DNA from: Chloroflexota bacterium
Lineage (GTDB): Bacteria; Chloroflexota; Limnocylindria; Limnocylindrales; CSP1-4
DNA: 8,474 nucleotides
Assembly (NCBI GenBank): GCA_021785115.1
Contig: JAJYGO010000156.1
Coordinates: 1-8,474 of the forward strand
Reading direction: 5' to 3'
Part shown: piece after piece, positions 1 to 5,208 of the stretch
How positions within the stretch are numbered: position 1 is the stretch's first letter
How the letters are laid out: every line of letters begins with the position of its first letter
Program-made: the position numbers and the translations under genes
Notes under the pieces: generated by a model
What the model was told of the DNA's origin: nothing
Databases searched by the model: none
What the model saw: only the letters and a program-made list of their open reading frames with translations

Positions 1-1
1 G

Positions 2-616
2 ACCCTGGTCGCCGTGGGCAGCGAGCCGGTCTTCGCCGGGCTCCTCGGCTGGGCGGCGCTGCGGCACCGGCCGACGCCGGCCTGGCTGCTCGCCACGGCC
101 ATCGCCGTGGCCGGCCTGGCGCTGCGCTCGGCGGACCGGCTCGGCGGCGGCGAGCCGGTGGGCCTCGCCCTCGCCCTGGGCGCGGGGCTGTGCAGCGCCT
201 GCTACACCGTGGCGGCGAAGCACCAGCTCGACCGCGGCGCCACGGCCATCGAGGTGCCGGCCGCGAGCTTCGTCCTGGGCGGGGCGCTCCTGATCCCGCT
301 CCTCCTCGGCCAGCCCCTGGGGTGGGTGGGGACACCGAACGGCCTGGCCCTGGTGCTGTACCTCGGTGTCGCCACGATGGCGGTGGCGAATGTGCTCCTG
401 GCGCGGGGCATCCACGGCCTCCCGCCCGGCCCGGCCGCCACGCTGATGCTGACCGACCCCGTGGTCGCCACCGTGCTGGGCGTGGCGGTGCTGGGCGAGG
501 CCCTCACTGCGGCGGCGGCGGCCGGCGTCGCCCTGGTCCTGCTGGGCCTCGTCCTGCAGGGCTTGGCGGTGGCGCGCTCCACGCCGGAGGATCTTGAGCC
601 CGCCCCGGTCCTGTAG
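2..616 (+). CDS. DMT-superfamily (EamA-type) transporter, 3' part
   Basis: Inner-membrane permease of the drug/metabolite transporter superfamily; the substrate cannot be told from sequence. The frame is open to the left edge, so the true start lies outside; 204 residues remain, against roughly 290-300 for a full protein. The fragment begins inside the last helix pair of the first EamA repeat (VGSEPVFAGLLGWAAL, then an RPTPAW loop and a helix ending AVAGLAL), followed by a nearly complete second repeat: a helix at GLALALGAGLCSACYTVAAK, then ASFVLGGALLIPLLL, LALVLYLGVATMAVANVLL, a TLMLTDPVVATVLGVAVLGE segment typical of the family's end, and a last helix AAGVALVLLGLVLQGLAVA. A short polar tail follows. 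The internal GTG at 14 is not the start, because conserved family sequence continues upstream of it. The family is fairly sure; the function is open. Confidence 0.85.
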   Translation, partial: TLVAVGSEPVFAGLLGWAALRHRPTPAWLLATAIAVAGLALRSADRLGGGEPVGLALALGAGLCSACYTVAAKHQLDRGATAIEVPAASFVLGGALLIPLLLGQPLGWVGTPNGLALVLYLGVATMAVANVLLARGIHGLPPGPAATLMLTDPVVATVLGVAVLGEALTAAAAAGVALVLLGLVLQGLAVARSTPEDLEPAPVL

Positions 617-651
617 CGCCGCCGCGGCACGGTCCGGTTGTTCGTGATCGA

Positions 652-708
652 ATGGAGGGAGCCGCGCTGCAAGGCGCAACCTGCATGACCTGGAGACCGA
701 GACCGTGA
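652..708 (+). other. Possible 18-codon leader ORF overlapping the next start
   Basis: An ATG at 652 opens a reading frame of 18 codons whose TGA (706-708) overlaps the GTG start (705) of the next gene in a GTGA arrangement. No clear Shine-Dalgarno precedes the ATG and the peptide (MEGAALQGATCMTWRPRP) resembles nothing I know. It could couple translation into the downstream gene, or be chance in a short intergenic stretch. Confidence 0.15.
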
Positions 709-1040
709 TCGTGTGCGTGCCTGTGACCCCCGACGGCCAGGTGGATTCGAGCTGGGGCCGCGCTCCCCGCGTGGCCGTCGCGCAGGTGGAGAACGGGCGG
801 ATCACGGCGTGGGAGGAGCATCCAGTGGCCTGGGACGCGCTGCACGACGTGGGCACCGAGGGGGGCCACCACGCCCGGGTGGCGACGTTCCTCAAGGAGC
901 ACGGCGTGGAGGTCGTGGTGGCCGGCCACATGGGCCCGCCGATGGTGCAGATGCTGGGCAAGATGCGGATCCTGGCCCGGCTGGGTGCCCGCGGGGACGC
1001 GCGGACGGCCGTCGAGGCTGCCGGACGCCTGGACGGGTAG
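705..1040 (+). CDS. NifX/NifB-C-terminal-like (Nitro_FeMo-Co fold) protein
   Basis: A 111-residue single-domain protein of the dinitrogenase iron-molybdenum cofactor biosynthesis family (Pfam Nitro_FeMo-Co), an RNase H-like fold. In nitrogen fixers, relatives (NifX, NafY, NifB C-terminus) bind cofactor precursors; many stand-alone members occur in non-fixers with unknown roles. Family features: N-terminal strand MIVCVPVTPDGQVDSSWGRA with the usual position for a small residue after the 'W/FGRA' turn, a second strand with RVAVAQVENGRI, the helix VATFLKEHGVEVVVAGHMGP (about residues 65-84), and a C-terminal helix-strand MVQMLGKMRILARLGARGD. GTG start chosen because GGAG at 692-695 sits 9 nt upstream and the family's first strand begins there. 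No nif gene is visible nearby, so a role in nitrogen fixation is not implied. It is a soluble cytoplasmic protein by composition. Confidence 0.82.
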   Translation: MIVCVPVTPDGQVDSSWGRAPRVAVAQVENGRITAWEEHPVAWDALHDVGTEGGHHARVATFLKEHGVEVVVAGHMGPPMVQMLGKMRILARLGARGDARTAVEAAGRLDG

Positions 1041-1048
1041 GCGCGAGG

Positions 1049-1069
1049 CCCCGCACCCGCAGGGCGGGG
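1049..1069 (+). terminator. Weak hairpin after the NifX-like gene
   Basis: CCCCGC (1049-1054) pairs with GCGGGG (1064-1069) nine bases after the stop at 1040. The stem is only 6 bp (plus a possible inner CC/GG pair) and no T-run follows, so termination here is only a possibility. Confidence 0.3.
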
Positions 1070-1112
1070 GATCGCCAGCCAGGACAGCGGGTCCGCCCCC
1101 GTCCGCGTCGCC

Positions 1113-1118
1113 TAGGGT
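1113..1118 (+). promoter_or_regulatory. -10-like box TAGGGT, suggesting leaderless aguA mRNA
   Basis: TAGGGT fits the TANNNT pattern of bacterial -10 boxes and ends 7 nt before the ATG at 1126, the spacing expected when transcription starts at or next to the start codon. No Shine-Dalgarno lies between it and the ATG, which agrees with leaderless translation. No convincing -35 is visible about 17 nt upstream. Confidence 0.4.
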
Positions 1119-1125
1119 GTGGCGC

Positions 1126-2169
1126 ATGGAGCCGCCCGTCGTCACGCCGGCCGAGGCCGGGTTCGTGATGCCGCCCGCATGGGCGCCTCATGCCGCCACG
1201 CTGATGGCATGGCCGTGCCGGACCGCCCTCTGGGGCGGCCTGCTCGACCAGGCCAAGGACGATTACGCGGCGGTCGCTCGCGCCGTCGCCCGGTTCGAGC
1301 CGGTCCTCATGGCCTGCCCGCCCGGCACCGCCGGTGAGGTCCGCACTCGTGTCGGCGCCACCGAGCATGGCGTGGAGCCGCTCGAGCTGCCGCTCGACGA
1401 CTCGTGGGTGCGCGACAGCGGACCCGTGTGCGTCGTGGGCCGCGACGGGCGCGTGGCGGCCGTGCAGTTCAGGTTCAACGCCTGGGGCGACCGCTGGCAC
1501 CCCTACGCGGACGACGCCAGGCTCCCCGAGCGCGTGGCCGCGCACCTCGGGATGCGCCTGTTCCGGGCGCCCATGGTGCTGGAGGGCGGCTCCGTCGAGG
1601 TCGATGGCGACGGAACCCTGCTCACCACCGAGCAGTGCCTGCTCAACGCCAACCGCAACCCGGGCATGGGCCGCGAGCAGATCGAGGCCACGCTTCGGGC
1701 GTACCTCGGGGTCGAGCGGGTCGTCTGGCTGCCGTACGGCCACGAGACCGACAGCGGCCCCGAGGGCACCGACGGGCACGTGGACGCCGTGGCCGCCTTC
1801 ACCGCGCCCGGCCGCGTCCTGCTCGACGTCCGCGAGGACCCGGCCTCGCCGGAGTACCGCAGCGGCCGCGCCAACCTGGCGGCGCTTCGAGCGGCTCGCG
1901 ATGCGCGCGGCCGCGGATTCGAGATCCGAGCGCTCGACCCCGGGCCGTTCGCTGGCGTGCCGTACGCCAACCACTATCTGGTCAACGGCGGCGTCATCGT
2001 CCCGCTGAGCGGCGATCCCGAGGCCGACAGCCTCGCCCTGCGCGTGATCGGCGAGGCCCACGGCGGCCGCGAGGCGGTGGGCGTCCCCGGCCGGGTGCTC
2101 ATCGCGGGCGGCGGCGGACCGCACTGCATCACCCAGCCCATCCCGGCCGGCCCGGTCGCCTCGCCCTGA
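1126..2169 (+). CDS. aguA: Agmatine deiminase (agmatine iminohydrolase)
   Basis: Cytoplasmic enzyme hydrolysing agmatine to N-carbamoylputrescine and ammonia (EC 3.5.3.12), a step from arginine to putrescine. The 347 residues match the usual 340-380 of the family (PAD_porph, guanidino-group modifying superfamily). In order: the N-terminal family signature PPAWAPHAATLMAWP; DDSWVRDSGPVCVV with Asp97; FNAWG; LEGGSVEVDGDGTLLTTEQC with Glu153; NRNPGM; TDGHVDAVAAF with catalytic His218 and Asp220; YANHYLVNGGVIVPL; and GGGGPHCITQPIPAG with the catalytic nucleophile Cys334. All expected active-site residues are present. The ATG at 1126 is preferred: the open frame runs back to 985 but that extension overlaps the preceding gene and has no family similarity, while a -10-like box lies just upstream. 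The partner N-carbamoylputrescine amidase (aguB) is not in the window. Peptidylarginine deiminase-like alternatives are less likely given the motif set. Confidence 0.93.
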   Translation: MEPPVVTPAEAGFVMPPAWAPHAATLMAWPCRTALWGGLLDQAKDDYAAVARAVARFEPVLMACPPGTAGEVRTRVGATEHGVEPLELPLDDSWVRDSGPVCVVGRDGRVAAVQFRFNAWGDRWHPYADDARLPERVAAHLGMRLFRAPMVLEGGSVEVDGDGTLLTTEQCLLNANRNPGMGREQIEATLRAYLGVERVVWLPYGHETDSGPEGTDGHVDAVAAFTAPGRVLLDVREDPASPEYRSGRANLAALRAARDARGRGFEIRALDPGPFAGVPYANHYLVNGGVIVPLSGDPEADSLALRVIGEAHGGREAVGVPGRVLIAGGGGPHCITQPIPAGPVASP

Positions 2170-2213
2170 AGGCCGCCGCAGGCGCGGGGTCGTGTCGGCT
2201 GGATGACACCGGT

Positions 2214-2244
2214 GGGGTCGGGTGGGGGCTATCCATCCGACCCC
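2214..2244 (+). terminator. Strong hairpin between aguA and the repeat-protein gene
   Basis: Bases 2214-2225 pair with 2233-2244 (12 bp: GGGGTCGGGTGG against CCATCCGACCCC, one G-T wobble) around a 7-nt loop. It begins 45 nt after the aguA stop. No T-run follows, so it may be an intrinsic terminator of the high-GC type, or a structure in the 5' leader of the gene starting at 2302. The rest of this 132-bp gap shows nothing I can name apart from the ribosome binding site before 2302. Confidence 0.5.
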
Positions 2245-2290
2245 TGAGGATCCAAGATTGCGTAACCCGGAGCGGAAGAGACGAAGGACA

Positions 2291-2295
2291 GGGAG
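2291..2295 (+). promoter_or_regulatory. Ribosome binding site of the repeat-protein gene
   Basis: GGGAG with a 6-nt spacer before the ATG at 2302, the clearest Shine-Dalgarno on the plus strand of this window. It supports the small open frame downstream as a real gene. Confidence 0.7.
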
Positions 2296-2301
2296 ATCAC
2301 G

Positions 2302-2628
2302 ATGAAGACCACCAAGGGCGATCTCGGGCCGGACGGCATGCGCATGAGCCTGGGCGCCCAGCCCGACGGGATGATCGGGCGGGCCGCCGAGGAGGACGAC
2401 GTCGAGGGCCACTCGGCCACCCTGCGGGCCGAGGGGATCAAGAGCCTGGGCGCCCAGCCCGACGGGATGATCGGGCGGGCCGCCGAGGAGGACGACGTCG
2501 AGGGCCACTCGACGCTCCTGAACCCCACGATCACCCGTGACGTCATGAAGGCGCGCAACGCCGACATCGAGCGCTCCGTGCGCGCCAAGCAGAACGAGTC
2601 GGAGGCGAAGCGGATCTTCCGCCGCTGA
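2302..2628 (+). CDS. Unrecognised small acidic protein with an internal tandem repeat
   Basis: I do not recognise this 108-residue protein. It starts MKTTKGDLGPDGMRM, then carries a 23-residue unit twice (residues 16-38 and 48-70), each copy running SLGAQPDGMIGR then AAEEDDVEGHS; a nine-residue linker (ATLRAEGIK) separates them, giving a 32-residue period. The N-terminal LGPDGM may be a worn third copy. The units are acidic (EEDD). The last 38 residues are different: NPTITRDVMKAR followed by a charged, probably helical, basic end (KRIFRR). No signal peptide or membrane segment. A good ribosome binding site, start, stop and following terminator indicate a monocistronic real gene. The EDDVEGH-type motif reminds me of short acidic peptides seen in high-GC bacteria, some considered peptide-precursor-like, but no modifying enzyme is nearby and I assign no function. 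Confidence 0.75.
   Translation: MKTTKGDLGPDGMRMSLGAQPDGMIGRAAEEDDVEGHSATLRAEGIKSLGAQPDGMIGRAAEEDDVEGHSTLLNPTITRDVMKARNADIERSVRAKQNESEAKRIFRR
2346..2415 (+). repeat. Perfect 70-bp direct repeat, copy 1
   Basis: Identical over all 70 bases to 2442-2511, offset 96 bp, a multiple of three, so the repeat keeps the reading frame of the small protein. Synonymous positions have not diverged either, which points to recent duplication or gene conversion. Confidence 0.97.
2442..2511 (+). repeat. Perfect 70-bp direct repeat, copy 2
   Basis: Second copy of the 70-bp unit at 2346-2415; the 26 bases between the copies (2416-2441) encode the linker and are not repeated. Both copies lie wholly inside the gene at 2302-2628. 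Confidence 0.97.
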
Positions 2629-2645
2629 CCCCCGCCGCCGCACCT

Positions 2646-2673
2646 GAGGCCGGCCCCTCCGCGGGCCGGCCTC
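2646..2673 (+). terminator. Intrinsic-type terminator after the repeat-protein gene
   Basis: Perfect 11-bp stem, GAGGCCGGCCC (2646-2656) with GGGCCGGCCTC (2663-2673), 6-nt loop, 17 nt after the stop codon. A short T-containing tail (TTCGATT) follows. Position and strength fit a terminator separating this gene from the operon that starts at 2770. Confidence 0.72.
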
Positions 2674-2719
2674 TTCGATTCGCTGCCGGGTCGGCCGCAC
2701 GCCTGACATGCGCCGTGTG

Positions 2720-2725
2720 TAGGAT
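2720..2725 (+). promoter_or_regulatory. Possible -10 box for the CRP-GAF-protease operon
   Basis: TAGGAT lies 44 nt before the ATG at 2770, in the gap after the preceding terminator where a promoter is needed. It resembles the TAGGGT box before the agmatine deiminase gene. A TGACA-like stretch at 2704-2708 is too close to be its -35, so support is limited. Confidence 0.3.
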
Positions 2726-2769
2726 CGGGGCTCAAGGTCACGACCGTCCACGCGGAGCCCCGTCGAGAG

Positions 2770-3480
2770 ATGACCGGCCAATCAGCGAGCGCCGCCTTCG
2801 CGATCGAGGCCCTGGGCCGGAGCACCCTGTTCGCCCGGGTCGGCCCCGACGCGCTGGCCGCCTGCGCCGCGAGCCTGCACGTCCGCCGCTACCGGCGCGG
2901 CGACACGATCTTCCACCAGGGCGACCCGGGCGCGTCCCTGTACATCATCGAGTCGGGATCGGTGAAGATCGTCCTGCCCTCCCCGGATGGCGAGGAGGGG
3001 GCGATCATCGCGACGCTGGGCCGCGGCGACTTCTTCGGCGAGCTCGCGCTGCTGGACGGTGCGCCGCACTCGGCGACCGCCGTGGCCGGTGAGCCGGTCA
3101 ACGCCCTCGTGCTGCGGAAGGCCGACTTCGAGGCGCTGCTCGAGTCGCAGCCGGGCATCCGCCAGGCGATGATCGCGGGGCTGGTGGCGGAGCTGCGGCG
3201 GCTGACCAACCACGTCGAGGACCTGCACTTCCTGGACCTCCCGGGCCGGCTGGCCCGCCAGATCGTGCGGCTGGCGCGCGACGCGCACCCGGGCGTGTCC
3301 CGCGACGTCCGCCTCGAGTGGCGGTACACGCAGTCGGAGCTGGGCGCGATGATCGGCGGGACGCGCCAGACGGTGAACCGCCTGATGGCCGACCTGACGG
3401 CCCGGGGGCTGATCCGGATCGAGGGCGAGGAGCTGGTCATCCCCGACCTCGACGCGCTGTCCGGCGCGGCGATCCGATGA
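2770..3480 (+). CDS. CRP/FNR-family transcriptional regulator
   Basis: Cytoplasmic DNA-binding regulator, 236 residues, the usual CRP size. The N-terminal cyclic-nucleotide-binding-type beta barrel spans about residues 18-135: RRGDTIFHQGDPGASLYII, SGSVKIVL, and the phosphate-binding cassette GDFFGELALLDGAPHSATAVA with Glu91. A dimerisation helix follows (about 135-165), then a C-terminal winged helix-turn-helix with TQSELGAMIGGTRQTVNRLM at 187-206, Arg199 and Arg204 being the usual DNA-contacting positions. The cassette has His100 where CRP has the Arg that contacts the cyclic phosphate, so the ligand may not be a classical cyclic nucleotide. No FNR-type N-terminal cysteine cluster is present. 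Start: ATG 2770, with GGAG at 2754-2757, 12 nt upstream. The stop overlaps the next start by ATGA (3477-3480), making it the first gene of a three-gene operon, which it may regulate. Confidence 0.9.
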   Translation: MTGQSASAAFAIEALGRSTLFARVGPDALAACAASLHVRRYRRGDTIFHQGDPGASLYIIESGSVKIVLPSPDGEEGAIIATLGRGDFFGELALLDGAPHSATAVAGEPVNALVLRKADFEALLESQPGIRQAMIAGLVAELRRLTNHVEDLHFLDLPGRLARQIVRLARDAHPGVSRDVRLEWRYTQSELGAMIGGTRQTVNRLMADLTARGLIRIEGEELVIPDLDALSGAAIR

Positions 3481-4337
3481 CCCGCGAGGAGCGCCTGCTC
3501 CGGGCGGTCGGGCTGAGGGCGGAGGCGGCCCGCCGACTCGAGGGCAGCGGCGCAGGCGCCGTGCTCCGGTCTGTGGTGGAGGCGACCGTGGCGCTGTTCG
3601 ACGCCGAGGCGGCCTCGATCGCGCTCTACGACCCGTCGGCTGGGCGCCTCGTGTTCGAGGTCGCCGCGGGCGAGCAGGGCCAGGGTGTCGTCGGGCTGTC
3701 GATCGCGCCCGACCAGGGCATCGCCGGCTACGTGTTCACCACGGGCCAGGCCCTCGCGGTCGCCGACGTGCAGCACGACGCCCGCTTCGGGCGGAGCGTG
3801 GCCGAGCGGACCGGCTACGTCCCGAGGTCGATCGTGGCGGTCCCGCTGCTCGACGACCAGGGCGGGATCGGCGTGCTCCAGGTGCTCGACAAGCGGAGCG
3901 CCGCGGCATTCTCGCTGCGGGACGTCGAGCTCGCCGGCGTGTTCGCCCGACAGGCTTCGGTGGCCATCCGCGCCAGCCGGGTGGAGCGCGACACGTCGGC
4001 CCTCCTGGCGTCCGTCCTGCGGCGGCTGGCCGAGGCGGACGCGTCCGCGCCTGACGGTGGCGCCCCGCGCGACGAAGGGTCGGGCAGGGCCGAGGCGGAG
4101 GAGGAGGACCAGGAGGCCCTCGACGCGCTCGTCACCCGGGCGACGGCGGACCTGGGGGAGGACGAGACGGGACTGTGGCGGCTCGCCGACCAGGTCGCGC
4201 GCCTGCGGGACGCCGACCCCGCCTCGGTCGGGCTGCTGGCGGACCTGCTCGGGGTCCTGGTCGCGCGCACCGAGCAGGATCGACGGCGGCGGAGTGGTCG
4301 GCAGGGCGGCGACCGCCTCGGCGGCGCGGCCACATGA
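3477..4337 (+). CDS. GAF-domain protein with charged C-terminal tail
   Basis: A 286-residue soluble protein with one GAF domain at about residues 28-172: LRSVVEATVALFDAEAASIA, LVFEVAAGEQ, the LSIAPDQGIAGYVFTTGQAL segment, VADVQHDARF, and PRSIVAVPLLDDQGGIGVLQVLDK, all in standard family order. GAF domains bind small ligands or mediate dimerisation; the ligand is not evident here. The VEGH-less tail (about 180-286) is charged and low complexity, with an acidic stretch EAEEEDQEALDALV near 210-225 and helical segments, ending in an Arg-rich, Gly-rich end. No histidine kinase, GGDEF, phosphatase or DNA-binding domain follows, so it looks like a sensor or adaptor that must act on a partner. ATG 3477 is chosen because it overlaps the regulator's stop (ATGA) and starts just before the domain; there is no Shine-Dalgarno, so translation is probably coupled. 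It also overlaps the protease start by ATGA. Confidence 0.85.
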   Translation: MTREERLLRAVGLRAEAARRLEGSGAGAVLRSVVEATVALFDAEAASIALYDPSAGRLVFEVAAGEQGQGVVGLSIAPDQGIAGYVFTTGQALAVADVQHDARFGRSVAERTGYVPRSIVAVPLLDDQGGIGVLQVLDKRSAAAFSLRDVELAGVFARQASVAIRASRVERDTSALLASVLRRLAEADASAPDGGAPRDEGSGRAEAEEEDQEALDALVTRATADLGEDETGLWRLADQVARLRDADPASVGLLADLLGVLVARTEQDRRRRSGRQGGDRLGGAAT

Positions 4338-5146
4338 CCGATCCGGTCCTGCCGGCCTGGAGCGAGCCGTTCGTCGAGGGACGTCGCGGCGACCTGGACC
4401 GGGCACGGCCGATCGGGGCGGTGGACCGCGACTACGCCTTCGGCGGCAGCGACGGCGCCGGCGTGACGGTCGCCATCGTCGATTCGGGCGTGGACGGCAC
4501 GCACCCGGCCGTGGGCGGCCGGCTCGTCGCCAGCGTCAAGGTGGAGATGTCCGAGGACGGGCCGGGCGTGGTCGACGACCCCGAGCGCCTCGACGTGGTG
4601 GGCCACGGCACCGCCTGCGCCGGCATCATCCACGCGCTCGCCCCGGCCGCGGACCTGGTGTCCGTCCGCGTGCTGGGCCCCGACAACCGGGGCAAGGGAG
4701 CGGTGTTCGCGGCCGGCCTCGAGTGGGCGATCGAGCGCGGCGCGTCGGTGGTGAACCTCTCGCTGTCCTCGCGCAGCGAGGCGCTGGCCGGCGTGTTCCA
4801 CGAACTCGCGGACCGCGCCTACTTCGCGAACGTGCTGCTGGTCTGCGCCGCCAACAACGTGCCCGGCCCGAGCTACCCGTCCCTGTTCGCCTCCGTGGTG
4901 TCCGTCGCCGCGCACGACGTCCCGGACTCGTGGACGTGGTTCTACAACCCTCGCCCTCCGGTCGAGTTCGGGGCCCGCGGGGTGGAGGTCGAGGTGCCCT
5001 GGCGGGACGGCGGCTGGATGGTCGCCACCGGCAACAGCTTCGCGGCCCCGCACATCGCCGGGCTGGCGGCCCTGATCCGCGCCAAGCACCCCTCGGCGAG
5101 CCCGTTCGAGGTCAAGGCGATGCTGGCGGCCACGGCCGACCGCTGA
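4334..5146 (+). CDS. Subtilisin-like serine peptidase (family S8), compact
   Basis: A 270-residue serine peptidase consisting of almost nothing but the S8 catalytic domain. The triad is complete: Asp50 in VAIVDSGVDGTHP, His91 in VGHGTACAGII, and Ser235 in ATGNSFAAPHIAGLAALI; the oxyanion Asn is probably Asn174 in VCAANNVPG. The Ser motif is GNSFAAP rather than the common GTSMAAP. The N-terminal 40 residues (DPVLPAWSEPFVEG onward) contain no signal peptide and are too short for a classical inhibitory propeptide, so the enzyme probably acts in the cytoplasm and must be controlled otherwise. A Trp-rich stretch (WTWFYNPRPP, VPWRDGGW; about 200-228) precedes the Ser motif. The ATG overlaps the GAF gene's stop (ATGA at 4334-4337) with no Shine-Dalgarno, so synthesis is likely coupled to that gene. 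Substrate unknown; the partners suggest signal-controlled proteolysis, which is inference. Confidence 0.92.
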   Translation: MTDPVLPAWSEPFVEGRRGDLDRARPIGAVDRDYAFGGSDGAGVTVAIVDSGVDGTHPAVGGRLVASVKVEMSEDGPGVVDDPERLDVVGHGTACAGIIHALAPAADLVSVRVLGPDNRGKGAVFAAGLEWAIERGASVVNLSLSSRSEALAGVFHELADRAYFANVLLVCAANNVPGPSYPSLFASVVSVAAHDVPDSWTWFYNPRPPVEFGARGVEVEVPWRDGGWMVATGNSFAAPHIAGLAALIRAKHPSASPFEVKAMLAATADR

Positions 5147-5150
5147 GCCG

Positions 5151-5174
5151 CGCCGCCGGCACGGGCCGGCGGCG
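5151..5174. terminator. Bidirectional hairpin between converging genes
   Basis: CGCCGCCGGC (5151-5160) pairs perfectly with GCCGGCGGCG (5165-5174) around a 4-nt loop. It starts 4 nt after the protease stop and lies 34 nt past the stop of the minus-strand flavoprotein gene, so it could end transcripts from both sides. No clear T-run on either strand. Confidence 0.55.
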
Positions 5175-5208
5175 ACGCGTCACGCGAACGGGCAGCCCGC
5201 CCGGAGCG

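Noticed and set aside
985..1125. Longer N-terminus for agmatine deiminase
   Set aside because: The extra residues overlap the NifX-like gene, show no family similarity, and the -10-like box at 1113 lies inside this region.
2346..2511. CRISPR array or mobile-element end
   Set aside because: Only two units, 70 bp long, in frame within a coding sequence, no spacers of uniform size and no transposase nearby.
892..2781. 629-codon open frame on the minus strand
   Set aside because: It lies antisense to the aguA and repeat-protein genes, is rich in Arg/Gly/Pro/Ala, and shows no family motif; typical antisense shadow in very GC-rich DNA.
3318..3476. GAF gene beginning inside the CRP gene
   Set aside because: The upstream part is an Arg/Asp/Pro-rich shadow of the CRP helix-turn-helix; the ATG at 3477 overlapping the CRP stop is the natural start.
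2889..4406. 505-codon open frame on the minus strand
   Set aside because: Antisense to the CRP and GAF genes, whose domains are unambiguous; its translation is compositionally biased and unlike any family.
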